64,000 nucleotides of DNA from Prescottella sp. R16 (GTDB lineage: Bacteria > Actinomycetota > Actinomycetes > Mycobacteriales > Mycobacteriaceae): the NCBI RefSeq assembly GCF_030656875.1, contig NZ_CP130943.1, forward strand, positions 1,178,001-1,242,000, read 5' to 3'. The notes under the pieces were generated by a model. The model was given only the letters and a program-made list of their open reading frames with translations. It was not told the origin of the DNA and searched no databases. This document shows positions 1 through 10,798 of the stretch, in pieces (position 1 is the stretch's first letter; the number at the start of each line of letters is the position of its first letter). The position numbers and the translations under genes were made by a program.

Positions 1-34
1 GGACAAGGCCGGTCGTATCTGATCGACGAAAAGG

Positions 35-70
35 GCGACGGCCCGGCAGCCGGAGCTGCCGGGCCGTCGC
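35..70 (-). terminator. Intrinsic-type hairpin 3' of copA
   Basis: A perfect 16-bp inverted repeat (left arm 35-50, loop CGGA, right arm 55-70) begins seven bases past the copA stop. There is no strong T-run, which is common in GC-rich actinobacteria. It may also end a rightward gene entering from the left edge: one frame ends in a stop at 20-22, but that is too short to call. Confidence 0.75.
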
Positions 71-76
71 CGTGTC

Positions 77-2347
77 TCACGCGGCGGGCTTGAACCGCCG
101 CAGCCGCAGGCTGTTGCTGACGACGAACACGCTGGAGAACGCCATCGCGGCACCGGCGAGCATCGGGTTCAGCAGGCCGGCCGCGGCGAGCGGGATCGCG
201 GCCGCGTTGTAGGCGAACGCCCAGAACAGGTTGCCCTTGATGGTGCGAAGGGTCTTGCGGGACAACTCGATCGCGTCGGCGGCCGAGCGGAGATCGCCGC
301 GGACCAGGGTGATGTCGGCGGCCTCGATCGCGACGTCGGTGCCGGTGCCCATCGCCAGACCCAGGTCGGCCTGGGCGAGGGCGGCCGCGTCGTTGACACC
401 GTCGCCGACCATCGCGACGACCTTGCCGTCCGCCTGCAGGTTCTTGACGGCGTCGACCTTGTCACCGGGCAGGACCTCGGCGATGACGGTGTCGATGCCG
501 ACCTGGTCGGCAACGGTGCGGGCGACGGTCGCGTTGTCGCCGGTGAGCAGGACCGGGTTCAGTCCCAGCTGCTTGAACCGGCGGACGGCGTCGGCGCTGG
601 TGTCCTTGATCGCGTCGGCGACCACGAACACGGCGCGGGCCTGTCCGTCCCAGCCGGCGGCGATCGCGGTGCGGCCCAGCTTCTCGGCGTCGCGCTTGGC
701 GACAGCGAGGTTCTCGGGCAGGTGCTGCGACCAGTCGGCGAGCAGACTTTCGCGTCCGGCGACCACGGCGTGGCCGTCGACGATGCCCTGCACGCCCTTG
801 CCCTCGACGTTGACGAAATCCTCGACGGAGGGCAGCGTTCCGACGCCGTCGGCGGCCCCTGCCGCGACTGCCTGCGCGATCGGATGTTCCGACGCGTGTT
901 CGAGGGCGCCGACCAGGCGCAGGGCCTCGTCGCGGTTGACACCGTCGGCGGTGACGACGTCGATCAGGGTCATCCGGCCGGTGGTGACGGTGCCGGTCTT
1001 GTCGAGGACGATGGTGTCGACGCCGCGGGTGGTCTCGAGGACTTCGGGGCCCTTGATGAGGACACCCAGCTGGGCGCCGCGGCCGGTGCCGACGAGCAGG
1101 GCGGTGGGTGTGGCGAGGCCGAGGGCACACGGGCACGCGATGATGAGGACGGCGACGGCGGCGGTGAACGCCACCTGCAGGGGGCTGCCGGTGCCGATCC
1201 AGTAGCCCAGGGCGGCGACGGAGATCGCGATCGCGATGGGCACGAACACGCCGGCGATCTTGTCGGCGAGGCGCTGCACCTCGGCCTTGCCGTTCTGCGC
1301 GTCCTCGACGAGTGCCGCCATCTGGGCGAGCTGGGTGTCGGAGCCGACGCGGCGGGCCCGCACGACGAGGCGTCCGCCGGCGTTGACGGTGGCGCCGACG
1401 ACGTCGTCGCCCACACCCACCTCGACGGGCACGGATTCGCCGGTGAGCATGCTCATGTCGATCGCGGAGCTGCCTTCGACGACGACGCCGTCGGTGGCAA
1501 CCTTCTCGCCGGGGCGGACCACGAACAGGTCGTCGACCCGAAGCTGGTCGGCGGGGATGCGGGTTTCGACCCCGTCGCGCAGGACGGAGACCTCCTTGGC
1601 GCCGAGTTCGAGCAGGGCGCGCAGGGCGGCTCCGGCGGTCCGCTTCGACTTGGCCTCGAAGTAGCGTCCGGCCAGGACGAACGTGATGACACCGGCAGCG
1701 ACCTCGAGGTAGATGTTCGCGGCGCCGTCACCGCGGCTGACGGTCAGCTCGAAGGCGTGCTTCATGCCGGCCTCGCCGGCAGTGCCGAAGAACAGTGCGT
1801 ACAGCGACCAGAGGAAGGCCGCGGACGTGCCGATCGAGATGAGCGTGTCCATCGTGGCGGCGCCGTGCCGCAGGTTGGTCCAGGCGGCGCGATGGAACGG
1901 CAGGCCGGCCCACACGATCACCGGGGCGGCGAGGGTGAGGGACAGCCACTGCCAGTTGTCGAACTGCAGGGCCGGGATCATCGCCATCGCGATCACCGGG
2001 ATGGACAGGACGGTCGAGACGATCAGGCGGGTTCGCAGTGCGGCGAGCCCGCGATCGCCTGCGGAGTGACTCTGATCGTCGCCCGTGCTCTGCCCGTCGG
2101 CCGCGGGGGGAGTGGGCAGGGTCGCGGTGTAGCCGGCGTTCTCCACTGCCGTGACGAGGTCGTCGGTGCTGACGTCCTCGGGGAAGGCGATCTTCGCCTT
2201 TTCGGTGGCGTAGTTGACCGTGGCTGTGACGCCCTCGATCTTGTTGAGCTTCTTCTCTACTCGCGCGGCGCACGAGGCGCACGTCATACCGCCGATCGCG
2301 AGTTCGATGGTGTCACTGCGGCCGGTGGTGAGATCGGCGGTAGTCAT
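77..2347 (-). CDS. copA: Copper-translocating P1B-type ATPase
   Basis: Inner-membrane ATPase that exports Cu(I). The 756-residue product starts with a heavy-metal-associated domain (MTCASC, Cys23 and Cys26). It then has the P1B membrane core with the CPC ion motif (ACPCALG, about residue 405), the TGES actuator loop, the phosphorylation motif DKTGT (about 449), the SEHP motif (about 488) and GDGVND (about 650). Full family length. The start overlaps the stop of the upstream secreted-protein gene by one base (TGATG), so translation is probably coupled. With copZ and the upstream palindrome this is a copper-resistance operon. CPC and the single N-terminal metal domain favour Cu(I) over zinc or cadmium. 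Confidence 0.95.
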   Translation of the reverse strand: MTTADLTTGRSDTIELAIGGMTCASCAARVEKKLNKIEGVTATVNYATEKAKIAFPEDVSTDDLVTAVENAGYTATLPTPPAADGQSTGDDQSHSAGDRGLAALRTRLIVSTVLSIPVIAMAMIPALQFDNWQWLSLTLAAPVIVWAGLPFHRAAWTNLRHGAATMDTLISIGTSAAFLWSLYALFFGTAGEAGMKHAFELTVSRGDGAANIYLEVAAGVITFVLAGRYFEAKSKRTAGAALRALLELGAKEVSVLRDGVETRIPADQLRVDDLFVVRPGEKVATDGVVVEGSSAIDMSMLTGESVPVEVGVGDDVVGATVNAGGRLVVRARRVGSDTQLAQMAALVEDAQNGKAEVQRLADKIAGVFVPIAIAISVAALGYWIGTGSPLQVAFTAAVAVLIIACPCALGLATPTALLVGTGRGAQLGVLIKGPEVLETTRGVDTIVLDKTGTVTTGRMTLIDVVTADGVNRDEALRLVGALEHASEHPIAQAVAAGAADGVGTLPSVEDFVNVEGKGVQGIVDGHAVVAGRESLLADWSQHLPENLAVAKRDAEKLGRTAIAAGWDGQARAVFVVADAIKDTSADAVRRFKQLGLNPVLLTGDNATVARTVADQVGIDTVIAEVLPGDKVDAVKNLQADGKVVAMVGDGVNDAAALAQADLGLAMGTGTDVAIEAADITLVRGDLRSAADAIELSRKTLRTIKGNLFWAFAYNAAAIPLAAAGLLNPMLAGAAMAFSSVFVVSNSLRLRRFKPAA

Positions 2348-3282
2348 CAGTGTCCTCCTTCGTGACCGTCGTGTGAGGGTGTGGACGTGGGTTCGGTGCC
2401 GGGTGTGGTGGCCGCGGGGCCCACCGGAACGGTGAACTCGGCGGTGCGGACCGTGCCCTCGTGCCGGAAATCGAGGAACAGCCGGTAGGTGCCGCTGCTC
2501 GGGGCCTGTGCGTGGAACGTGATGTCGGGTCCCGGGGCGGTGACGCCGTCACCGGGTTCGCCCCCGGGGTGCACGTGCAGGTAGGCGAGGTCGCCGGTCC
2601 GCAGGGCCACGAGGTGGCCGTACGCGCCCAGATAGGGGTCGAGATCGGTGACGGGTGTGCCGTCGCGATCGACCGAGAGCGTCAGCGGTCCGCCTGCGGT
2701 GGTGAGGTCGCCGTCGAGTGTGACGGTGTAGCCGTCGACCGTCGCCGTGCGCGAGGGGGCCGGCAGTGCCGCCGGCTGCAGATCGCCGCCGACGTCGACG
2801 TTCCGGCCCAGGGTGAGCTGGCCGGGAGCTCCGGTCGCCTGGAAGTCGGCGAACACGCGATAGGTGCCCCCTGTCGGCCAGGTCCAGTCGATCGACCATG
2901 TGCCGTCGGGGCCCAGGGCGGGGTGGACGTGCCGGAACTGGCTGGTGTCGGAGCGGACGACGATGAGATGCAACTGCTTCTCGTGGAGGTCGTCGTACTC
3001 GCGCACCGGGGCTCCGTCCGCGTCCAGGATGCGGAAGCTCAGGGTGCCGGTCGTGCCGGCGTGGGCGGGTGAGGTGACCTCGCCGAGGGTGTAACCGTCC
3101 TGCGAGACCTGCAGCCCGGCGGGGACGCCCGAGGCGGACTCGGGGTCTGCGGCCGCGTGGCTGTCGGTGTGTGTGCTCGTCATGTCGATCGGACTTCCCG
3201 TGACGGCACCCACGCCGAGGGCTGCGGCGAAGACGACCGCGAGCCCTCCGGCGTAGGCGATGAGCGTGGTGGATGTACGCAT
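2347..3282 (-). CDS. Membrane-anchored or secreted His-rich copper-operon protein
   Basis: 311 residues. A hydrophobic N-terminus (about residues 6-27) looks like a signal anchor or uncleaved signal. The body has two similar beta-rich halves, each with a His-containing segment ([11 protein letters not shown] and [12 protein letters not shown]) followed by a TYR-F/L-DF strand. The tail is His- and Gly-rich (HDGHEGGH). The duplicated HVHP motif and the position between copZ and copA suggest an extracytoplasmic copper-binding role, but I do not recognise a named family. The ATG at 3282 places the signal at the N-terminus and lies eight bases after the copZ stop; the frame runs further upstream, but that stretch overlaps copZ and is not protein-like. 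Confidence 0.85.
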   Translation of the reverse strand: MRTSTTLIAYAGGLAVVFAAALGVGAVTGSPIDMTSTHTDSHAAADPESASGVPAGLQVSQDGYTLGEVTSPAHAGTTGTLSFRILDADGAPVREYDDLHEKQLHLIVVRSDTSQFRHVHPALGPDGTWSIDWTWPTGGTYRVFADFQATGAPGQLTLGRNVDVGGDLQPAALPAPSRTATVDGYTVTLDGDLTTAGGPLTLSVDRDGTPVTDLDPYLGAYGHLVALRTGDLAYLHVHPGGEPGDGVTAPGPDITFHAQAPSSGTYRLFLDFRHEGTVRTAEFTVPVGPAATTPGTEPTSTPSHDGHEGGH

Positions 3283-3290
3283 CGGATTTC

Positions 3291-3500
3291 TCAGTTCGGT
3301 TGAGCCGAGTATCCCGCTTCCTCGACGGCCGCGGTGATCACGGACGAGGGGATCGGGGCGTCGGAGGTGACGGTGAGGCGGCCGGATGCCAGATCGACGG
3401 CGACGCCGGTGACTCCGGTGACGGCCCCGACTTCCTCTTTCACCGATCCGACGCAGTGGCCGCAGGTCATTCCGGTGACGGTGTATTCGGCGGTGCTCAT
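3291..3500 (-). CDS. copZ: Copper chaperone (HMA domain)
   Basis: A 69-residue single heavy-metal-associated domain with the Cu(I) motif GMTCGHC near the N-terminus, as in CopZ, which passes Cu(I) to CopA. The ATG at 3500 is preceded by a strong ribosome binding site (GGAGGAGA). A start eight codons upstream would place that site inside the gene, so it is rejected. First gene of the leftward copper operon, about 60 bases downstream of a CsoR-like palindrome. Confidence 0.92.
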   Translation of the reverse strand: MSTAEYTVTGMTCGHCVGSVKEEVGAVTGVTGVAVDLASGRLTVTSDAPIPSSVITAAVEEAGYSAQPN

Positions 3501-3560
3501 GATCTTCTCCTCCATCTTGTACATCTACCGGGTTGGGGTACCCGGCCGGACATGAACGAA

Positions 3561-3580
3561 GGTACCCCCAGGGGGTATCC
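3561..3580 (-). promoter_or_regulatory. CsoR-type copper operator
   Basis: GGTACCCCCAGGGGGTATCC is a near-perfect palindrome centred on A3570, 60-80 bases upstream of copZ. It matches the TACCCC-N-GGGGTA pattern typical of copper-sensing CsoR repressor sites. The csoR gene is not in the window. Binding is inferred from the motif and the operon. Confidence 0.65.
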
Positions 3581-3663
3581 ACGTCAAGTGGTTTCGTGAG
3601 AGTCCGGTCACTGTGGCGGGAGGGTGTGACGGGTGTCGGCGGGCACAATCGCGGCCGATGTGG

Positions 3664-3840
3664 TTGACTAGTAATCGGTCGTAGTTTTTGTGTTTGTGTT
3701 AGTCCACGCTCGCAAATCCTGAAGTTGCGGGCGGATGGATTCTCTCTCCGAGAATCTGACGAAGCCGCCGTGTGACACCGGCCCGGGGATCCCTGACTTG
3801 GCGTTCCCGAGTTTGCACTTCGTAAGAGAGAGAAAGAAAC
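3664..3840 (+). promoter_or_regulatory. Promoter region and long 5' leader of the cold-shock gene
   Basis: A TTGACT box at 3664-3669 could be a -35 element, but no convincing -10 follows at the usual spacing. The remaining leader of about 150 bases includes an AT-rich stretch (3683-3702). It ends in the purine-rich site AGAGAGAAAG just before the ATG. A long structured leader is usual for cold-shock mRNAs. No other gene is visible between copZ and this gene. Confidence 0.4.
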
Positions 3841-4044
3841 ATGGCAGAAGGCACCGTGAAGTGGTTCAACGCTGAAAAGGGCTTCGGCTTCATCGCGCCC
3901 GACGACGGCTCCGCCGACGTCTTCGTCCACTACTCGGCCATCCAGACCAACGGCTTCCGCACCCTCGAGGAGAACCAGCGCGTTCGCTTCGAGATCGGCC
4001 AGGGCAACAAGGGCCCGCAGGCCACCGACGTCACCGCGATCTGA
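3841..4044 (+). CDS. cspA: Cold-shock protein (CspA family)
   Basis: A 67-residue single cold-shock domain, the full length of bacterial Csp proteins. RNP1 (KGFGFI, residues 16-21) and RNP2 (VFVHY, about 27-31) are intact, so it should bind single-stranded nucleic acid as an RNA chaperone. Monocistronic: own leader before it, strong hairpin after it. Whether it is cold-induced or a constitutive CspA-type gene cannot be read from the sequence. Confidence 0.95.
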   Translation: MAEGTVKWFNAEKGFGFIAPDDGSADVFVHYSAIQTNGFRTLEENQRVRFEIGQGNKGPQATDVTAI

Positions 4045-4077
4045 TATCGCTCCCGGCCTGACCGGGATCTGACGTGA

Positions 4078-4114
4078 ACGGGGCTCCATCCGCGAGGGTG
4101 GGGCCCCGTTTCGG
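4078..4114 (+). terminator. Rho-independent terminator of cspA
   Basis: Arms ACGGGGCTCCA (4078-4088) and TGGGGCCCCGT (4099-4109) pair with one G-T wobble around a 10-base loop. A short TTTCGGCGTTT tract follows. Confidence 0.75.
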
Positions 4115-4196
4115 CGTTTCACGGGCGGATTCGCGGGCTCGTGCGCCGATTCGGAAGTAGGGTTCGGCAATCGCTCGTGTGACCGAAAGGACTCGT

Positions 4197-4694
4197 GTGA
4201 CCGAAAGAACGACGCCGGCTGCCGACGAACTTCGCGCACTCTCGGATCGTGCCGAGATCGGTGGCGTGCTGCTCCGCTACTTCCGGGGCGTGGATCGCCG
4301 CGACTGGAACCTGGTGCGTGGTTGCTTCTTCGAGGATGCCCGCAACGACTACGCGCCGTTCCATCAGGGCGGGCTGGACGACTTCATGCAGTTCCTCGCG
4401 GACCCGGGCGGGTTCGGTCTGTTCGATCGCACGTTCCATTTCGCGGGAAACCAGCTGATCGAACTGGATGGTGACACCGCCGACACCGAGACCTACGCGA
4501 TGGCGCAGCACACCAGTGCGGCCGACGCGGGCCACTCCACCCGCAACTTCCTCACCGTGTGGTTGCGCTACCTGGACCGGTTCGAACGCCGCGACGGCCG
4601 GTGGGCGATCGCGGACCGTCGGATCGAGGTCGACTGGATGCGCAACGACGCCGGTGACGGCTGGGTGGACGTCCCGGGTCGGGCGCCGCGGTAG
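4197..4694 (+). CDS. SnoaL/NTF2-like family protein
   Basis: 165 residues with the layout of a one-domain SnoaL-like cone fold: an N-terminal helix (IGGVLLRYFRGVDRRDW), an acidic turn (FFEDARNDY) and C-terminal strands with a WAIADRRIEVDW motif. Family members include dehydratases, isomerases and small ligand-binding proteins, so the substrate cannot be given. Two GTG starts lie in an 18-base direct repeat of CTCGTGTGACCGAAAG; the second (4197) is chosen because the AAAGGA in the first copy is well spaced as its ribosome binding site, while the GTG at 4179 has none. A related gene lies at 7664, beyond ispE and the ABC-F gene. Confidence 0.8.
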   Translation: MTERTTPAADELRALSDRAEIGGVLLRYFRGVDRRDWNLVRGCFFEDARNDYAPFHQGGLDDFMQFLADPGGFGLFDRTFHFAGNQLIELDGDTADTETYAMAQHTSAADAGHSTRNFLTVWLRYLDRFERRDGRWAIADRRIEVDWMRNDAGDGWVDVPGRAPR

Positions 4695-4829
4695 CGCCGG
4701 GCGACCGGGGCGTGCTGCCCGACACGGGGAGGGCGTGTGGAACTGGTTCATCCCCGGCGTGCGGTGGGCGGAAGGGGCGCCTGAGGTGCGTTTTCGTCCC
4801 CTCGGGCGCACCGCCTATTGTTGGAACCT

Positions 4830-5764
4830 GTGCTCTCCGTCGTTCCGCGCCCTGTCGTCGTCCGGGCCCCGTCCAAGGTCAACCTGCATCTCGCGGTCGG
4901 TGACCTGCGCGCCGACGGCTACCACGAACTGACGACGGTCTTCCAGGCGCTGTCGCTCACCGACGACGTGTCGGTGGTTCCGGCGGAGGAGCTGTCCGTG
5001 CGGGTGCGCGGCGAGGGCGCCGCGTCGGTGCCCACCGACGCGTCCAACCTGGTGTGGAAGGCCGCCGAGCTGCTCGCCGCCGAGGCCGGTATCGCGCCCG
5101 AGGTGGAGATCTCGATCGACAAGGGCATCCCGGTGGCCGGCGGCATGGCCGGCGGCAGCGCCGACGCGGCCGCCGCGCTGGTGGCGTTGAACGAGCTGTG
5201 GCAGCTGGACCTGTCCCGGGACGCTCTCGACGTCTTCGCGTCCCGGCTGGGCAGTGACGTCCCGTTCGGTCTCCACGGGGGCACCGCGGTCGGGACCGGG
5301 CGCGGCGAGAAGCTGCTTCCGGTACTGTCCCGCAACACGTTCCACTGGGTGCTCGCCCTCGCAAAGGGGGGGCTGTCGACGCCGACGGTGTTCCGGGAAC
5401 TCGACCGGTTGCGGGCGGAAGGGGCACCGCCGCGGGTCGGGGACCCGTCCGATCTCATGCACGCGCTCGCCACCGGGGACGCCACCGCGCTGGCCCCGCT
5501 GCTCGGCAACGATCTCCAGGCCGCGGCCCTGTCCCTCGCACCGGAGTTGCGCCGCACCCTGCGGGCGGGCGTGACGGCCGGCGCGCTGGCCGGGATCGTC
5601 TCCGGGTCGGGACCCACCTGCGCGTTCCTGTGCGCGGACGACGACGCGGCCGTCGACGTGAGCGCCGAACTCTCCGGTGCGGGCGTGTGCCGCACCGTCC
5701 GTGTCGCGAGCGGTCCGGTGCCCGGTGCCCGCGTGATCGACCCCGAGCCGGAAGGCAGCTTCTG

Positions 5765-5765
<1 letters not shown>
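4830..5765 (+). CDS. ispE: 4-diphosphocytidyl-2-C-methyl-D-erythritol kinase
   Basis: GHMP-family kinase that phosphorylates CDP-methylerythritol in the non-mevalonate isoprenoid pathway. The 311-residue product has the N-terminal APSKVNLHL and GYHEL motifs, the ATP loop [16 protein letters not shown] (about 106-121) and the C-terminal [13 protein letters not shown] motif. No good ribosome binding site precedes the start. A TATTGT box at 4816-4821 would put transcription close to GTG 4830, so leaderless translation is plausible; TTG 4818 is an alternative adding four residues. The stop overlaps the next ATG by one base. In M. tuberculosis ispE (Rv1011) also leads into this conserved gene block. 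Confidence 0.95.
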
Positions 5766-7564
<1,799 letters not shown>

Positions 7565-7590
7565 CCGCCGCCGCAACGAGAATTGCGCTA

Positions 7591-7613
7591 GCCACCCCGA
7601 ACGGGCGGGTGGC
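7591..7613 (+). terminator. Short hairpin after the ABC-F gene
   Basis: GCCACCC (7591-7597) and GGGTGGC (7607-7613) form a 7-bp stem with a 9-base loop, 27 bases after the ABC-F stop and 50 bases before the next start. There is no T-run. Confidence 0.5.
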
Positions 7614-7663
7614 CGGTTAGCCTGCACTTGTACCGTACGGAGCGTCGGCGGAGGGCGGGCATC

Positions 7664-8158
7664 GTGGACCTGGAGGCGATCGCCGAGATCAGTCGGCTCA
7701 AGTACCGGTACATTCGCGCGCTCGACACCAAGTCGTGGCAGGATTTCGCGGACACGCTGCTGCCGGAGGCGACGGCGACGTACGCCGAGCACCTGACGTT
7801 CGATTCGCGGGACGCGTTCGTGTCGTTCCTGCAGGACACGCTCGGCCCGCACGTCATCACCGAACATCATTGCGGGCATCCGGAGATCGACGTGCACGGC
7901 GCCACCGCCACCGGTATCTGGTACCTGTCGGACACACTCGTCGTGCCGGGGGACCAGCTGCTGATGCGGGGTGCGGCGTTCTATCAGGACCGGTACGCGA
8001 AGGACGCTTCCGGACGCTGGAAGATCGCGCACACCGAGTACGAGCGCACGTACGAGTCGGTGTATTCGCTCGCCGACGTGCCGAGCTTCCGGTTGACGTC
8101 CAATCGGTGGGCGCTGCTGGGGTCGTCCCCGACGGGAAAGCCTGGCGCCGCTTCCTGA
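7664..8158 (+). CDS. SnoaL/NTF2-like family protein
   Basis: 164 residues. The N-terminal helix EIAEISRLKYRYIRALDTKSWQDF, the acidic centre and the WKIAHTEYERTYE strand match the SnoaL_4-like fold and resemble the gene at 4197. The GTG at 7664 is chosen because GGAGGG lies nine bases upstream; a TTG at 7628 would add twelve Arg-rich residues unlike the family. Rightward, converging on the decarboxylase gene. Substrate unknown; such proteins often sit beside steroid or aromatic degradation genes, which are not seen here. Confidence 0.8.
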   Translation: MDLEAIAEISRLKYRYIRALDTKSWQDFADTLLPEATATYAEHLTFDSRDAFVSFLQDTLGPHVITEHHCGHPEIDVHGATATGIWYLSDTLVVPGDQLLMRGAAFYQDRYAKDASGRWKIAHTEYERTYESVYSLADVPSFRLTSNRWALLGSSPTGKPGAAS

Positions 8159-8165
8159 TCGGGAG

Positions 8166-9629
8166 TCATTCACGGACGACGAGGAACGTGTCGAGGCGGG
8201 GGTGGGTGGCGTCGGGAACGGCCATTCCCGCGCGCACGCCGCTACGTAGGTAGTCGATCACGGCGGTGTCGAGGCGTTCGCCGGGCACCGCGACCGGGAT
8301 GCCGGGCGGGTACGGGGTCAGTTGTTCGGCGGCGATGCGCCCCGCGGCGCGGGACGCCGGGACGGTTTCGGTGGGGCCGAGGAACGCGGCGCGGGGGCTC
8401 GTGACCGACTCCAGTTGGATCTCGTCGGGCGTGGGGAGGACGATCGTCTGCGGTTCCGGGAGATCCGTTGCAGCGGAAGCGAGTCGGCGCAGGGAGTTCA
8501 GGAGCCGCTCGGCGCTGTCGTGGTCGTCCGCGAGCGACATCGTCGCGAGGATGCGGCGGTGATCGGTCATGCCGACGTCGATGCGGGCGTGTTCGCGCAG
8601 CCAGTCGCCGCACTGGTAGCCGCTCGCGCCGGTGCCGGTGACATCGATCAGGATCTGCATGCGATCGAGGTCGTGGGACGCCTGATGGCCGAGCAGTTCC
8701 TCGTCGCACACGTGCAGGCCGTCGATCGACTCGATCTCGGTGCGCAGACGGTCCGTCAGCTGGAGTGCCGACTCCAGCAGTGCACGGCCGTCCTCCACCA
8801 TCTGCCGCCGCCACCCGTCGAGGCCGCCGTAGATCAGTACGTTGGGGCTGGTGGTCATGAGGAGGTCGGCACAGTCCGACAGGTGATCGAAGTCGACCAG
8901 ATCACCCTGCATGTGGAACACCGAGCCCTGCTCGAAGCCGGTCCCCATCTTGTGGACGCTGACGACGCAGATGTCGGCACCGGCGTTCATCGCCCACGTC
9001 GGCAGCCTGTCGTGGAACGGCAGGTGCGCACCCCAGGCCTCGTCGATGATGAGCGGCTTCCCGCGTTCGTGACAGACCCGGGCGATGCCGTCGATGTCGG
9101 CACAGGTGCCGTACGGGCTGGGCGAGACGATCAGGGCGCCCGCGGCGTCCGGATTGCGCTCCCATTCGGCGCGCACCTGTTCCGGCGACGGTGGGTGCGA
9201 GATGTGCCGTTCGGCATCCCACTGCGGTGTCACCCACCGCGGTTGGATGCCGCCGAAGACGAGTCCGGCGACGACGGATTTGTGGGCGTCCCGGCTGAGC
9301 AGCAGGCCGCCCGGGTCCCCGCCCGCGACGGAGAGCATTGCCGCCTTGACGGACAGCGAACTGCCGCACGTGGAGAAGAACGCTTTGTCGGCGCCGACGG
9401 CGTCGGCCATGAGGGCTTCCGCGTCGGTGAGACAGCCGTTGCTCGACGTGCGGTCGTCGAGCCCCGCGGTGACCAGGACGTCGCTGCGGTATGCGTCCGC
9501 GCCGATCGTCGCGAGGGCCCGCGGATCGGTGCCGCGTCCCTGGCGGTGGCCGGGCGGGGTGAATCCGTACCGGTCCAGCCGACGGTATTCGTCGAGTGCT
9601 TCGAGGAGGGGTGCCCGCGTCTGATCCAT
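8166..9629 (-). CDS. Orn/Lys/Arg-type PLP-dependent decarboxylase (short form)
   Basis: 487 residues, fold-type I PLP enzyme of the ornithine/lysine/arginine decarboxylase group. The N-terminus holds the GHRQGRG glycine loop. SSLSVKAAML and DEAWGAH line the cofactor pocket, and the Schiff-base lysine is in SVHKMGTG (Lys227). It lacks the N-terminal wing domain of the roughly 710-residue inducible enterobacterial enzymes and so resembles short biosynthetic-type members. Substrate (lysine, arginine or ornithine) is not determined. Divergent from the acyl-CoA hydrolase-like gene across 90 bases. Confidence 0.85.
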   Translation of the reverse strand: MDQTRAPLLEALDEYRRLDRYGFTPPGHRQGRGTDPRALATIGADAYRSDVLVTAGLDDRTSSNGCLTDAEALMADAVGADKAFFSTCGSSLSVKAAMLSVAGGDPGGLLLSRDAHKSVVAGLVFGGIQPRWVTPQWDAERHISHPPSPEQVRAEWERNPDAAGALIVSPSPYGTCADIDGIARVCHERGKPLIIDEAWGAHLPFHDRLPTWAMNAGADICVVSVHKMGTGFEQGSVFHMQGDLVDFDHLSDCADLLMTTSPNVLIYGGLDGWRRQMVEDGRALLESALQLTDRLRTEIESIDGLHVCDEELLGHQASHDLDRMQILIDVTGTGASGYQCGDWLREHARIDVGMTDHRRILATMSLADDHDSAERLLNSLRRLASAATDLPEPQTIVLPTPDEIQLESVTSPRAAFLGPTETVPASRAAGRIAAEQLTPYPPGIPVAVPGERLDTAVIDYLRSGVRAGMAVPDATHPRLDTFLVVRE

Positions 9630-9719
9630 GGGGCGGGGTTACCCGGATCGGCAGTCGGTTATGCGCGTGTCGCGGGTACCTGGCAGGCTGGGTGAGTTGT
9701 TCGACAGAAGGGAGTCTCG

Positions 9720-10778
9720 ATGACGTCGTTCATCCGGACCCGTGTGCACGGCAGTGTCGCAGAGATCGTTCTCGACCGGCCGAAGGCGCTCAATGCACTT
9801 GACCTCGGCATGATCCGCGGCATGCTCGACGCGTTGACACAGTGGCGTGACGACGATGCGATCACGGCGGTGCTGGTGACGAGTTCGTCGGATCGCGCGT
9901 TCTGCGCCGGCGGCGACATCAAGTCGGTGCGGCAGGCGGCGCTCGATCGGGACTCCGGGTCGATCCATGCGTTCTTCTCGACGGAGTATGAGCTCAATGC
10001 GCTCATCGCGAACTATCCCAAGCCGTACGTTGCGCTGATCGACGGGCACGCGATGGGCGGTGGCCTCGGTATCTCGGTGCACGGTTCGGTCCGTGTCGTC
10101 ACGGAGAAGGCTGCGCTCGCGATGCCGGAGACGGCGATCGGTTTCTTCCCCGACGTCGGGGCGAGCTATTTTCTGCCGCGGCTGACCGGGTCGACGGGCA
10201 TGTACCTGGGTCTGACGGGGGCGCGGGCGTCCGGCGCGGACGCCGTCCACGCGGGCCTGGCCACTCATTTCGTTCCCAGCGATACGCTCGAGGCCCTGGC
10301 CACCGACATCCGCAAGGTCGGTGACCGTGCCGATCTCGAGGCGGCCCTCGCCCGTCACACGGTCGCCGCCCCGGACTCGGAGCTGGCGCAGCGGCAGACC
10401 GAGGTCGACCGGGTGTTCGGGTCGGGCACGGTCGCCGACATGCTCGCCCGGTTGACCGGCGACGACGAGTGGACCGCGCAGACCCGCGAGGCACTCACGA
10501 CGCTCGCCCCGAGCAGCCTGTGGATCACGGCGGAGCTGGTGCGCCGCGGCGCGGACCTGACTCTGCAGCAGTGCCTGGACCTCGAGCTGGTCCTGGGCGC
10601 CGAGGTCACCCGAAACGCCGACTTCATCGAGGGTGTGCGGGCCGTCCTGGTCGACAAGGACCGCAACCCGTCCTGGAATCCGCCGGCGATCGACGACATC
10701 GACTCCGAGGCGATCGAAGCGCTGTTCACCGAGATCACTGCGGACGTGACCGACTCGCAGCCGTCGCACAGCCGGTAA
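9720..10778 (+). CDS. Enoyl-CoA hydratase/isomerase family, 3-hydroxyisobutyryl-CoA hydrolase-like
   Basis: 352 residues, longer than a typical 260-residue crotonase, as expected for 3-hydroxyisobutyryl-CoA hydrolases of valine catabolism. Visible motifs are the CoA-binding DRPKALNAL, the first oxyanion segment AFCAGGDIKS (about 60-69), the second GHAMGGGLG (about 103-111) and AMPETAIGFFPDVG with the family's catalytic Glu and Asp. The C-terminus has the NPSWNPP segment typical of this subgroup. M. tuberculosis echA9 is a likely relative. GGGAGT precedes the ATG. Ends 20 bases before the convergent aldo-keto reductase gene. Confidence 0.88.
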   Translation: MTSFIRTRVHGSVAEIVLDRPKALNALDLGMIRGMLDALTQWRDDDAITAVLVTSSSDRAFCAGGDIKSVRQAALDRDSGSIHAFFSTEYELNALIANYPKPYVALIDGHAMGGGLGISVHGSVRVVTEKAALAMPETAIGFFPDVGASYFLPRLTGSTGMYLGLTGARASGADAVHAGLATHFVPSDTLEALATDIRKVGDRADLEAALARHTVAAPDSELAQRQTEVDRVFGSGTVADMLARLTGDDEWTAQTREALTTLAPSSLWITAELVRRGADLTLQQCLDLELVLGAEVTRNADFIEGVRAVLVDKDRNPSWNPPAIDDIDSEAIEALFTEITADVTDSQPSHSR

Positions 10779-10798
10779 CACCACGCGCGGCCGGGCGC

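Noticed and set aside
1..22. Possible C-terminus of a rightward gene (DKAGRI then stop)
   Set aside because: Only six codons are visible; any frame could end by chance.
722..2365. Long rightward reading frame opposite copA
   Set aside because: Antisense shadow of copA caused by high GC at third positions; repetitive Gly/Asp/Arg content and no motifs.
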